A stretch of 64,000 nucleotides of DNA from Ramlibacter sp. (GTDB lineage: Bacteria > Pseudomonadota > Gammaproteobacteria > Burkholderiales > Burkholderiaceae_C), in the NCBI GenBank assembly GCA_019635415.1, contig JAHBZN010000001.1:1116001-1180000 (forward strand), in the 5' to 3' direction. Every line of letters begins with the position of its first letter. The stretch's first letter is position 1. Positions 15,776-24,400 of the stretch are shown piece after piece. Both the position numbers and the translations under genes were made by a program. The notes beneath the pieces were generated by a model. It was not told the DNA's origin. It did no database searches and saw only the letters and a program-made list of their open reading frames with translations.

Positions 15776-16681
15776 TCAATCCTTGGGCCTGAAGGCGAAC
15801 GGGATGACCGGCGGCACCCGGCCGTCGATGTCGCGCGGCAGCGTCTCGGTCTTGTGCAGGGCCTTGACCACGGCGTCGTCCCACGACTTCACGCCGCTGG
15901 ACTTGGTGATCCGGACGCCGACGATGGTGCCGTCGGGCGCCGTGCGGACTTCGACCTCGGCGGTGGGGTTGCCCGCGATGTCATCGGTGAACACGATGTT
16001 GGGCTTGACCCGCGCGATGAGCCGGCCGATGTAGCTGCGCGAGGGGCCGGACGCCTGTTGGGCGGTGCCGGTGGCGTTGGGGGCGCCGGTGGCACCCGCC
16101 AGACCGGCCATGCGCTTGAGGTTCTCCTGGCGCAGCGCCTCGCGCTGCCTGGCTTCCTCCTGGGCCTGTTTGGCCTTGGCGGCGGCTTCCTGCTTCTTCT
16201 TGTCCTCGGCCGCTTTTCTGGCCTGCTCTTGCTTGCGCAGTTCTTCCTGGCGCTTGAGTTCGGCCTGGCGCTTCTGCTCTTCCTGCTTCTTGCGCGCTTC
16301 CTCGATCTGCTTCTGGCGCTCCAGTTCTTCCTGGCGCTTCTTGGCTTCGGCGAGCTGCTTCTGCTTCTCGCGCTCCAGGGCGATGTCGGCCTGGCTGGGC
16401 AGGGGGGCAGGCGGCGGTGGCGCCGGTGTGGGGGCGGGCGTGGGTGCCGGGGCCGGTGCGGGTGCCGGGGGGGCCGGCGCCGGCCGCGGCGCGGCCTCTT
16501 TGGGCACACTGGACCAGAGCTCGGCATCGACCGAGATTTCCTGCGGGTTGCGCTTCCAGCTCACGCCCCAGGTCAGGGCCAGCAGCAGCAGCAGGTGGGC
16601 CGCCACCGCAAGCACCACCGCGCGCAGAAAGCCCGGCGGTGGAGGCGGGGCAAATTCAAGGCGGTCTGCGGCCGTGTTCAT
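15776..16681 (-). CDS. tolA: Cell envelope integrity protein TolA
   Basis: A 301-residue TolA, the periplasm-spanning part of the Tol-Pal system. One membrane helix is at residues about 18-36 (AVVLAVAAHLLLLLALTW). A proline/alanine-rich stretch follows, then a long Lys/Glu/Gln/Ala helix (residues about 95-195). The TonB-like C-terminal domain ends the protein, with IGRLIARVKPNIVF and VEVRTAPDGTIVGVRI. The ATG at 16681 (MNTAADRLEF) lies 7 bases after the tolR stop and is preferred to the upstream in-frame start. Confidence 0.92.
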   Translation of the reverse strand: MNTAADRLEFAPPPPPGFLRAVVLAVAAHLLLLLALTWGVSWKRNPQEISVDAELWSSVPKEAAPRPAPAPPAPAPAPAPTPAPTPAPPPPAPLPSQADIALEREKQKQLAEAKKRQEELERQKQIEEARKKQEEQKRQAELKRQEELRKQEQARKAAEDKKKQEAAAKAKQAQEEARQREALRQENLKRMAGLAGATGAPNATGTAQQASGPSRSYIGRLIARVKPNIVFTDDIAGNPTAEVEVRTAPDGTIVGVRITKSSGVKSWDDAVVKALHKTETLPRDIDGRVPPVIPFAFRPKD

Positions 16682-16688
16682 GCGCGGG

Positions 16689-17114
<426 letters not shown>

Positions 17115-17132
17115 GAGATCGTCCCTCCGGCG

Positions 17133-17825
17133 TCAGTGACCCGAGGGCGAATGTGCGCCCAGGTTGCGCTGCAGGATGTTGGAGAACTCCTCGATGAAGG
17201 TCTCCAGCTTGATGGCCACGCGGTCAATGTCCCGTGCAAAGCGGTTGTAGGCCACCACGGCCGGAATGGCGGCGAACAGGCCGATGGCCGTGGCCACCAG
17301 CGCCTCGGCAATGCCGGGTGCCACGGTGGCCAGCGTGACCTGCTGCAGGCTGGCCAGGCCCGTGAACGCGTGCATGATGCCCCACACCGTGCCGAACAGG
17401 CCAACATAGGGCGACACCGAGCCGACCGAGGCCAGGAAGGACAGGTTGGTTTCCACCGCGTCCAGCTCGCGCTGGAAGCTGGCCCGCATGGCACGGCGGG
17501 CGCCGTCCATCAGGGTACTGGTGTCGTTGACGCGGCGTTCACGCAGCTTCTGGTATTCGCGCATGCCGCTGGCGAAAATGCGCTCCATGGGGCCGGAGCT
17601 CTTGGCGTTCTGCGCGGCGGCGGCGAACAGGTCGTTCAGGCTGGTGCCCGACCAGAACTCACGCTCGAACTCGTCGTTGAGCGATTTGACGCGCTTGAGC
17701 GCGAACAGCTTGCGGAAGATGGCTGCCCAGCTGGTGACGGACACGGCCAGCAGCAACAGCATGACGAGTTGCACCACCAGGCTGGCATTCAGGACAAGCT
17801 GGAGGATGGACAGGTCTTGGTTCAT
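17133..17825 (-). CDS. tolQ: Tol-Pal system protein TolQ
   Basis: A 230-residue MotA/TolQ/ExbB channel protein. Three membrane helices are visible near residues 15-38, 130-155 and 170-195; VGLFGTVWGIMHAF and GIAEALVATAIGLFAAIPAVVAY are the conserved channel segments. Its start overlaps the end of ybgC (ATGA at 17822-17825), as in the classic ybgC-tolQ-tolR-tolA operon. Confidence 0.93.
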   Translation of the reverse strand: MNQDLSILQLVLNASLVVQLVMLLLLAVSVTSWAAIFRKLFALKRVKSLNDEFEREFWSGTSLNDLFAAAAQNAKSSGPMERIFASGMREYQKLRERRVNDTSTLMDGARRAMRASFQRELDAVETNLSFLASVGSVSPYVGLFGTVWGIMHAFTGLASLQQVTLATVAPGIAEALVATAIGLFAAIPAVVAYNRFARDIDRVAIKLETFIEEFSNILQRNLGAHSPSGH

Positions 17826-18223
17826 GTGAGCTTTTCCAGGATGTTGGCGGGAATTCTCGCAGGCCGCAGGGTCGTGGCGTCGACCCAGCCGATGCGGATC
17901 GTGCCTTCGCAGAGCAGTTGCTCACCGCGCAGGGCCCGCTGGGCAATTGTCAACGACGCCCGGCCTGATTCTGTGAGCGATGCCGTAACAAGAAGTTCAT
18001 CGTCCAGCCGCGCGCTCAGGTGGTAGCGCACCTGCGTCTCGGAGACCACGAACATGCCGCCGCTGGCCTCGCGCAGGGCCTGCTGGCCCACGCCCAGCGA
18101 GCGCAGCCACTCGGTGCGGGCCCGTTCAAAGAACTTGAGGTAGTTGGCGTAGAAGACGATGCCGCCGGCGTCGGTGTCCTCCCAGTAGACACGCACGGGC
18201 CAGCGGAACGCTTGTGCCGTCAT
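17822..18223 (-). CDS. ybgC: Tol-Pal associated acyl-CoA thioesterase
   Basis: A 133-residue hot-dog-fold thioesterase. The active-site region reads VYWEDTDAGGIVFYANYL, with the catalytic Asp of the YbgC family. It hydrolyses acyl-CoA thioesters and sits at the head of the tol genes in most proteobacteria. Its start overlaps the aminotransferase stop (18220-18223). Confidence 0.93.
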   Translation of the reverse strand: MTAQAFRWPVRVYWEDTDAGGIVFYANYLKFFERARTEWLRSLGVGQQALREASGGMFVVSETQVRYHLSARLDDELLVTASLTESGRASLTIAQRALRGEQLLCEGTIRIGWVDATTLRPARIPANILEKLT

Positions 18224-19404
18224 GCGAGCATGGCCCGCAGCCGCGCCACCGATTCCTGCAGGTGGGCCATGGAGCTGGCGGTGGAGAAGCGCACGTAGCG
18301 CTCCATGTCGTTCTGGCCGAAATCGCGGCCCGGTGTGATGGCCACGTGAGCGCGCCGCATCACCTCGAAGGAAAAGTCCCAGGAGTCCTTGATGCCGAGC
18401 CTTGCGCAGGCCTGCGAACAGTCGGCCCAGGCGTAGAAGGCCCCGTCGGGCATGACCGGCACCGTGAGGCCCAGCGCATTGAGCTGCGGGATGAACCAGT
18501 CGCGGCGGGCCTTGAACTCGGCGCGCCGGCGTTCGTATTCCGCGATGCTGTCCGGCTCGAAGCAGGCCAGCGCGGCGTGCTGTGACACGGTGCTGGGGCA
18601 GATGAACAGGTTTTGCGCCAGCCGCTCGACCACGGGCACGAGTTCGTCGGGCACCACCAGCCAGCCCAGGCGCCAGCCCGTCATGTTGAAGTACTTGGAA
18701 AAGCTGTTGATGCTGATGACCTGGTCGTCCAGGCCCAGCGCCGTCTGGCCGAACGCCGCGTCATGGCTCAGCCCGAGGTAAATCTCGTCGAGCAGGGTGA
18801 TGCCGCCGCGGCCGCTCACGAACTGGTGGATGCGGCGCAACTCGTCCGGGTGGATCGAGGTGCCCGTGGGGTTGGACGGCGAGGCCAGCAGCACGCCGCG
18901 CGTGGCCGGCCCCCAGGCGGCCTCGACCTTGGCCGCGCTGAGCTGGAAGCGTTCCTGTGCGGTGGTGGGCAGCAGCACGGCCTGGCCTTCGGCCGCGCTG
19001 ACGAAGTGCCGGTTGCAGGGGTAGCTCGGGTCCGGCATGAGAATCTCGTCGCCGGCCTCGATCAGGGCCAGGCAGGCGAGCTGCAGCGCCGCTGACGCGC
19101 CCGCCGTGACCACGATGCGCCGCGCCGGCACCGTGACGCCGAAGCGGGTGCGGTACCAGTCGCTGATGCGTTCGCGCAGGGGCTCCAGCCCGGTGGCCTG
19201 GGTGTACTGCGTGGCGCCGTCGCGCACGGCGCGGGCCGCGGCTTCCTGAACCCGCGGCGGGGCAGTGAAGTCGGGCTCGCCGATGTTGAGGAAGATCATG
19301 GGCCGGTCGCTGTGGGCGACCTCGCGCGCCAGCACGCCGGCGGCCTTGGCCACTTCCATGACATAGAACGGTTCGATGCGCTGCGCGCGGCGGGACACTC
19401 TCAT
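18220..19404 (-). CDS. Pyridoxal-phosphate aminotransferase, class I/II
   Basis: A 394-residue fold-type I aminotransferase. The PLP lysine lies in [18 protein letters not shown], the cofactor phosphate region in [12 protein letters not shown] and the Asn/Pro signature in [10 protein letters not shown]-terminal YVRFSTASS holds the substrate-binding arginine. The ATG at 19404 overlaps the nusB stop (ATGA); the longer open frame upstream is the nusB coding region in another frame. Substrate specificity (aspartate, alanine or aromatic) is not clear. Confidence 0.88.
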   Translation of the reverse strand: MRVSRRAQRIEPFYVMEVAKAAGVLAREVAHSDRPMIFLNIGEPDFTAPPRVQEAAARAVRDGATQYTQATGLEPLRERISDWYRTRFGVTVPARRIVVTAGASAALQLACLALIEAGDEILMPDPSYPCNRHFVSAAEGQAVLLPTTAQERFQLSAAKVEAAWGPATRGVLLASPSNPTGTSIHPDELRRIHQFVSGRGGITLLDEIYLGLSHDAAFGQTALGLDDQVISINSFSKYFNMTGWRLGWLVVPDELVPVVERLAQNLFICPSTVSQHAALACFEPDSIAEYERRRAEFKARRDWFIPQLNALGLTVPVMPDGAFYAWADCSQACARLGIKDSWDFSFEVMRRAHVAITPGRDFGQNDMERYVRFSTASSMAHLQESVARLRAMLA

Positions 19405-19937
19405 CCGCGAGCTTTTCCGGAGGCCTTGTCGGCGGCCACCTCGGTGGCGCGCAGCGACGGCGCCAGGCCGTTGAGCACGGCGTTCACGTACTTGTGGCCG
19501 TCGGTGCCGCCGAACTCCTTGGCCAGTTCGATGCATTCGTTGATGACCACGCGCCAGGGCACGTCGGGGCAGTGGCGGAACTCGTAGGCGCCGATCCACA
19601 TCACGCTGTGCTCGATGGGCGAGATCTCGGCCATCTTGCGGTCCAGCAGCGGCACGATCAGGGCGTCCAGGTCGCTGGACTCCTGGATGCAGCCGTGGAG
19701 CAGGGCATCGTAGTGGGCCGAGTCGGCCTTGTGGAAGCCGGACAGGTCCCGCGTGAAGGCGTCGATGGCGGTGGCTTCGTTGCCACCCACCAGGTGCTGG
19801 TACAGCGCCTGCAGCGCGAACTCGCGCGCGCGGCTGCGGTTGGACTTGGCGGCGGCCTTGCGGGCGCCCGTGGCGGTGAGGCCGGTGCGCGACTGACGGG
19901 GCGGCTTGCCGGGGGCTTGCTTGGAGTCTTCAGTCAT
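19401..19937 (-). CDS. nusB: Transcription antitermination factor NusB
   Basis: A 178-residue all-helical NusB. The conserved [17 protein letters not shown] opens the fold after a basic extension of about 30 residues. [20 protein letters not shown] and [11 protein letters not shown] mark the C-terminal helices. It binds BoxA RNA with NusE/S10 in rRNA antitermination. Its start overlaps the ribH stop, placing it in the riboflavin operon, the usual arrangement in this order. Confidence 0.95.
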   Translation of the reverse strand: MTEDSKQAPGKPPRQSRTGLTATGARKAAAKSNRSRAREFALQALYQHLVGGNEATAIDAFTRDLSGFHKADSAHYDALLHGCIQESSDLDALIVPLLDRKMAEISPIEHSVMWIGAYEFRHCPDVPWRVVINECIELAKEFGGTDGHKYVNAVLNGLAPSLRATEVAADKASGKARG

Positions 19938-20398
19938 GAGAGGTCGTCGAGCAGGTGGGCCATTTCAATTGCCACTCGGGCGGCGTCCCGGCCCTTGTCG
20001 GTCTGGCGGGCGACGGCCTGCTCCATGTTTTCGGTGGTGAGGATGGCGTTGGCCACTGGCACCTGGTAGTCCAGGCTGATGCGGGTGACGCCGGCCCCCG
20101 ATTCGTTGGCCACGAGTTCAAAGTGGTAGGTTTCGCCGCGGATGATGCAGCCCAGGGCGATGAGCGCGTCGTACTTGTCCTTCTCAGCCATGGCCTGCAG
20201 GGCCAGGGGCACTTCCAGGGCACCGGGCACGCGCACGTGGGTGATGTTCTTTTCCTCGACGCCGAGCGCCGCCAACTCGGCCAGGCAGGCCTGGGCCAGT
20301 GCGTTGGTGATGCTCTCGTTGAAGCGGGCCTGGACGATCCCGATGTGAAGCCGCTTGCCGTCCAGTGGGCCGGTCGTTCCCTTGTCTGCGCCAAACAT
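19934..20398 (-). CDS. ribH: 6,7-dimethyl-8-ribityllumazine synthase
   Basis: A 154-residue lumazine synthase, which condenses the pyrimidinedione with 3,4-dihydroxybutanone phosphate. Diagnostic segments are [23 protein letters not shown] and [16 protein letters not shown]; the last contains the catalytic His. The ATG at 20398 (MFGADKG) is chosen over an upstream start inside the ribBA 3' end. Confidence 0.95.
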   Translation of the reverse strand: MFGADKGTTGPLDGKRLHIGIVQARFNESITNALAQACLAELAALGVEEKNITHVRVPGALEVPLALQAMAEKDKYDALIALGCIIRGETYHFELVANESGAGVTRISLDYQVPVANAILTTENMEQAVARQTDKGRDAARVAIEMAHLLDDLS

Positions 20399-20438
20399 GA
20401 ATGGTCCTTGGTGTGTTTTTTGAGGTTCTTGTGAAGGG

Positions 20439-21554
20439 TCAGGGCGCAATGTGGGCGCAGATTTCCAGGCCGTACCCCGCCATGCTGGGCATGCGGCGCG
20501 GGTTGCCCAGCAGGTTCATCTTGTGAACGCCGCACTCGCGCAGGATCTGCGCGCCGATGCCGTAGGTCCGCAGGTCCATGCGTCCGCGCTCGGGCGCCTG
20601 GGCCGCCCGCGCCGTGCCTTCGAACTGCGCCAGCAGTTGCGAGGCGCTTTCGCCGCAGTTGAGGAAGACCGCCACGCCTGTGCCCTGGGTGGCGATGTGC
20701 CGCAGGCTGGCGTCCAGCCCCCAGGAGTGCATGCCGCGGTTGACCTCGAGCGCGTCGAGCACCGACAGGGGTTCGTGCACCCGCACCGGCACCGTGTCGG
20801 TGGGTTGCCACTGCCCCTTGACCAGCGCCAGATGAAGGCCCTGGCTGGGCTTGTCCTTGAAGGCGTGGGCCGTGAAGCGGCCGAAAGCGGTTTCAATCTC
20901 GCGCTGGCCCACTTTTTCCACCAGCGATTCATGGCGGCTGCGGTGCTCGATGAGGTCGGCGATGGTGCCGATCTTCAGCCCGTGCTCGGCCGCGAACAGT
21001 TGCAGATCAGGCAGGCGGGCCATGGTGCCGTCGTCCTTCATGATCTCGCAGATCACCGCCGCGGGCGTGCAGCCGGCCATGGCCGACAGATCACAGCCGG
21101 CTTCCGTGTGGCCGGCGCGCATGAGCACGCCGCCGTCGACCGCCTGCAGCGGAAAGATGTGGCCGGGCTGCACGAGGTCGTCGGCCACGGCGTTCCGGGC
21201 CACGGCGGCCTGCACCGTGCGCGCGCGATCGGCCGCGGAAATGCCGGTGGTGACGCCTTCGGCCGCCTCGATCGACACGGTGAACGCGGTGGCGTGCTTG
21301 GTGCCGTTGCGCGTGGCCATGGGCGGCAGGCGCAGCCGCTCGCAGCGTTCGCGGGTCAGCGTGAGGCAGATCAGACCCCGGCCGTAGCGCGCCATGAAGT
21401 TGATGGCCTCGGCGGTCACATGGTCGGCGGCGAGGACGAGGTCGCCTTCGTTTTCGCGGTCTTCCTCATCGACCAGGATCACCATGCGGCCGGCCCGCAT
21501 GTCGGCCACGATGTCCTCAACGGGGGAGATGGCAACGGGGGTGAGGGCGGTCAT
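20439..21554 (-). CDS. ribBA: DHBP synthase with degenerate GTP cyclohydrolase II domain
   Basis: A 371-residue RibBA-type fusion. The N-terminal RibB half is intact: [24 protein letters not shown] and the metal site HTEAG support formation of 3,4-dihydroxy-2-butanone 4-phosphate. The C-terminal half has the RibA fold but lacks its zinc cysteines: the expected E-C...C-x-C segment reads [20 protein letters not shown]. It should not open GTP, so a separate ribA gene is needed elsewhere in the genome. Such degenerate fusions are known in Betaproteobacteria. It overlaps ribE by four bases. Confidence 0.9.
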   Translation of the reverse strand: MTALTPVAISPVEDIVADMRAGRMVILVDEEDRENEGDLVLAADHVTAEAINFMARYGRGLICLTLTRERCERLRLPPMATRNGTKHATAFTVSIEAAEGVTTGISAADRARTVQAAVARNAVADDLVQPGHIFPLQAVDGGVLMRAGHTEAGCDLSAMAGCTPAAVICEIMKDDGTMARLPDLQLFAAEHGLKIGTIADLIEHRSRHESLVEKVGQREIETAFGRFTAHAFKDKPSQGLHLALVKGQWQPTDTVPVRVHEPLSVLDALEVNRGMHSWGLDASLRHIATQGTGVAVFLNCGESASQLLAQFEGTARAAQAPERGRMDLRTYGIGAQILRECGVHKMNLLGNPRRMPSMAGYGLEICAHIAP

Positions 21555-22192
21555 ACGGGGGCTTTCGTGAGGGGCTGGCCGGCGCTGAGCATGCGCTCGA
21601 CGTAGCGCGCGATGAGGTCGATCTCGAGATTGACGGCGCTGCCGGCGGCCAGCGTGCCCAACGCGGTGTTGTGGACCGTGTGGGGGATGAGGTTGATGCT
21701 GACTTCCGTGCCGGCCGGGCTGTCGGCGATCCGGTTCACCGTCAGGCTCACCCCGTTCACGGTGATGGAGCCCTTGTAGGCGAGGTATTTTCCCAGGGTG
21801 GCGGGTGCCATCACCCGCAGCTCCCAGCTTTCACCCACCTGCGCGAAGTGCGTGACGGTGCCTGTCCCGTCCACATGGCCCGAGACGATGTGGCCGCCCA
21901 GGCGGTCATGCGCCCGCAGCGCCTTTTCGAGGTTGACAGGGCCGATGTGGTTGAGTCCTGCGGTTTTATCCAGTGATTCGGCCGAGATGTCGATCGTGAA
22001 CTGGTGGCGCGCGGGGTCCAGCGTGGTCACGGTCATGCAGGCACCGTTCAGCGCAATGCTGTCCCCCGGGCCGACGTCATCGAGGTAGCCGGCAGGGGCC
22101 TCCAGGCTGAGGCGCTTGCCGTGCTGTAAAGAGCTTCCCAGGTCGTGGATGGCGGCGATGCGCCCCACGCCGGTGATGATTCCGGTGAACAT
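21551..22192 (-). CDS. ribE: Riboflavin synthase subunit alpha
   Basis: A 213-residue riboflavin synthase made of two homologous lumazine-binding barrels. The first begins [12 protein letters not shown] and contains LNGACMTVT. The second contains [12 protein letters not shown] and [13 protein letters not shown]. It dismutates two lumazines to riboflavin. It lies between ribD and ribBA on the same strand. Confidence 0.95.
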   Translation of the reverse strand: MFTGIITGVGRIAAIHDLGSSLQHGKRLSLEAPAGYLDDVGPGDSIALNGACMTVTTLDPARHQFTIDISAESLDKTAGLNHIGPVNLEKALRAHDRLGGHIVSGHVDGTGTVTHFAQVGESWELRVMAPATLGKYLAYKGSITVNGVSLTVNRIADSPAGTEVSINLIPHTVHNTALGTLAAGSAVNLEIDLIARYVERMLSAGQPLTKAPV

Positions 22193-22237
22193 CCCGCCAT
22201 TTTCGCAGGGATTCCAACCGAAGGCTGGGGCAAACCC

Positions 22238-23323
22238 TTAAAAGCTGTCGCGTCCGGGAATCCGTGCCACCACGCGCAGGTCGGGACCCACGGGCTCGCA
22301 GGAGCGGAACGCAAGCGGCACGGCTTGCGCCAGCTCGCGCAGCGGGCCGAAGCTGGCCATGTCGCGGCCCTGGCCGATCAGAAGGGGCGCCAGGTAGACC
22401 AAGAATTCGTCCACCAGCCCTTCGCGCACAAGCGACCCGTTGAGCTTGTGGCCGGCCTCGACGTGCAACTCGTTGATTTCCTTGCGGGCCAGGTCGGTCA
22501 GCATGGCTCGCAGATCGACTTTGCCGTGTTCTCCAGGCAGAGCGACGACGGTGGCGCCGCGAGACTGCAGTGCGGCCTGGCGTGCTGCATCAGCTTGCGC
22601 GGTGTAGATGTAGACCTTGCGCCCGGGAGTGAACAGCCGGGCGTCGGGCGGGGTCTCGAGCCGGCTGTCGACCACAACGGCGTGGGGCTGCCGCGGCGTG
22701 TCGACTAGGCGCACATCGAGCTGGGGGTCGTCCTCGAGCACGGTGCCGATGCCACTGAGCACCGCGCAGGCGCGGGCGCGCCAGGCGTGGCCGTCAGTGC
22801 GCGCGGCCTCGGAGGTGATCCACTGGCTGGTGCCGTTGTCCAGGGCCGTCTTGCCGTCCAGCGAGGCCGCCACTTTCAGCCGGACCCAGGGTGTCTTGCG
22901 GATCATGCGGCTGAAAAAGCCCAGGTTGAGTTCGCGTGACTCGGCGCCGCAGGGGCCAATTTCGACCTCCACGCCTGCCGCACGCAACCGCTCGAAGCCC
23001 CGGCCCGAAACCAGCGGGTTGGGGTCCGCGATGGCCGCAACCACCTTCGCGATGCCTGCCGCGATCAGGGCATCGCAGCACGGGCCGGTGCGACCTTGAT
23101 GGGAGCAGGGCTCCAGGGTGACGTAGGCGGTAGCGCCACGCACGTCGTGGCCGCGCGCGGCAGCATCCCGCAGTGCCATGATTTCAGCGTGGGGTCCGCC
23201 GGCCTGCTGGGTGTGGCCGTGGCCGATTTCCTGTCCGGTGGGGGAGTGGAGGACGCAGCCGACCCGGGGGTTGGGGGCCGCCAAAAGCATTGCTTGTTCA
23301 GCGCACTGCAGAGGCGTCGTCAT
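22238..23323 (-). CDS. ribD: Bifunctional riboflavin deaminase/reductase RibD
   Basis: A 361-residue RibD. The deaminase half has the zinc motif GGPHAEIMAL and LEPCSHQGRTGPC; the reductase half has VRLKVAASLDGKTAL and a DHFR-like C-terminus. It carries out two steps after GTP ring opening. It lies 45 bases upstream of ribE and 41 bases downstream of the pilin gene, all on one strand. No FMN riboswitch was found in front of it. Confidence 0.93.
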   Translation of the reverse strand: MTTPLQCAEQAMLLAAPNPRVGCVLHSPTGQEIGHGHTQQAGGPHAEIMALRDAAARGHDVRGATAYVTLEPCSHQGRTGPCCDALIAAGIAKVVAAIADPNPLVSGRGFERLRAAGVEVEIGPCGAESRELNLGFFSRMIRKTPWVRLKVAASLDGKTALDNGTSQWITSEAARTDGHAWRARACAVLSGIGTVLEDDPQLDVRLVDTPRQPHAVVVDSRLETPPDARLFTPGRKVYIYTAQADAARQAALQSRGATVVALPGEHGKVDLRAMLTDLARKEINELHVEAGHKLNGSLVREGLVDEFLVYLAPLLIGQGRDMASFGPLRELAQAVPLAFRSCEPVGPDLRVVARIPGRDSF

Positions 23324-23364
23324 TCAGGAAGGCGTTGAGACAGGAAATTGAAACTCTGCTTATT

Positions 23365-23946
23365 CTAGGTTGGTGCGCAACCGGGTGAGGTTTTTGGATC
23401 GCAGATGCGTGCGCGGCCCACCCGGGAGACCACGATGTACTTTTGCCGTCCCGTCAGACCGGATTTCAGCATCACGCTACCGGCATTCTGTCCCGCAACG
23501 GTGGCCAGAAATCCGTCGGCATTGAAAGCCACAATTGCCAAGGTTGAGTTCTCCCCGGTTCCGGTCAGGCTGCCGACGACCAGGTCTGAAGCCAGGGGCT
23601 CGTGGGTGACCACGAGCGTGTCCGAGCCGCTGTCAAAAGTCGAATTGGCATTGACGTCCACGTAGACGCTCCAACCCGAGCGCCAGTCTGTACCCGTCGT
23701 TGGCTGCACGACGACCCGCCGATTGACTTTCAGGGCGGTGGATCTGGCCTGCAGTACGGCACTCATCAGGTCGGAGGTCGCGCCGCTCAGTGCCTGATTG
23801 GCTGCCAGTTCCTTGAATGCGGGGACCGCCAGGGAGCCGAGCAGAGCGACGATGGCCACCGTCACCAGAAGCTCGATCAGGGTAAAACCCAGCGCCTGGC
23901 GCCTGATGGCCTGGCGTGGACGCAGCGGATTGATTAGGGCCAGCAT
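23365..23946 (-). CDS. fimT: Minor pilin FimT/GspH family
   Basis: A 193-residue type IV prepilin-like protein. A basic leader of about 20 residues ends in the processing site GFTLIELLV, followed by the hydrophobic helix VAIVALLGSLAVPAF. The C-terminal domain is beta-rich with GWSVYVDVN, as in GspH/FimT. These low-abundance pilins prime pilus assembly and can bind DNA for uptake in some species. It overlaps pilE by 13 bases and is the last gene of the pilin cluster. Confidence 0.88.
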   Translation of the reverse strand: MLALINPLRPRQAIRRQALGFTLIELLVTVAIVALLGSLAVPAFKELAANQALSGATSDLMSAVLQARSTALKVNRRVVVQPTTGTDWRSGWSVYVDVNANSTFDSGSDTLVVTHEPLASDLVVGSLTGTGENSTLAIVAFNADGFLATVAGQNAGSVMLKSGLTGRQKYIVVSRVGRARICDPKTSPGCAPT

Positions 23947-24392
23947 GTTTTGTTGGTGGTCGTGCGGGAGCCTGAGACAGTACAGCCTTTCTCACTGTCA
24001 CTGTTGAGGTAGATATAACCGATGGATGAATCGCTCACCAAAAGACGGCCCCTCAGTTCTATGCATTGCGTGACGTTGGTACTCGCCGGGGATTGGCAAT
24101 TGGTGGCGGTGATCAGGCAGGAACTCGCCGCGGCCGTATCTCCGGAAAAAGCCTTGGTCTTGGCTGACGCTGAGCCTTCGGTGAAGGCTGTGTAGGTATT
24201 GAACTGGGTGAAATACCGTTCCTGTTGCTGCATGGATTGAAACAGCGCGCTTCGACATTCGGCTCGACGGCCCTTGGCGATCTGGCTGACGTATGCGGGG
24301 TACGCTACGCCGGCCAGGATCGCCACGATCCCGACCACGATCATGAGTTCTATCAAGCTGAAGCCGGCGTGCCTGTGATGTGATTTGTGCAT
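23934..24392 (-). CDS. pilE: Type IV pilin PilE-like
   Basis: A 152-residue pilin with a short leader (MHKSHHRHAG) cut before FSLIELMIVVGIVAILA. The Glu at +5 is present. Two cysteine pairs in the head domain (CLITATNC and the C-terminal CTVSG/TCW) suggest disulphide loops. Located after pilY1, it is likely a minor pilin of the PilE type rather than the major subunit. Confidence 0.88.
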   Translation of the reverse strand: MHKSHHRHAGFSLIELMIVVGIVAILAGVAYPAYVSQIAKGRRAECRSALFQSMQQQERYFTQFNTYTAFTEGSASAKTKAFSGDTAAASSCLITATNCQSPASTNVTQCIELRGRLLVSDSSIGYIYLNSDSEKGCTVSGSRTTTNKTCWP

Positions 24393-24400
24393 GAAGGTCT

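Noticed and set aside
16150-16400. Repetitive DNA pattern inside tolA
   Set aside because: It is explained by the Lys/Glu/Gln/Ala helical domain usual for TolA, not by a separate repeat element.
20450-21605. Long open frame opposite ribBA
   Set aside because: No recognised domain; the RibB motifs on the other strand are decisive.
23324-23364. FMN riboswitch before ribD
   Set aside because: Only 41 bases separate ribD from the pilin gene, too short for an FMN riboswitch, and none of its motifs was seen.
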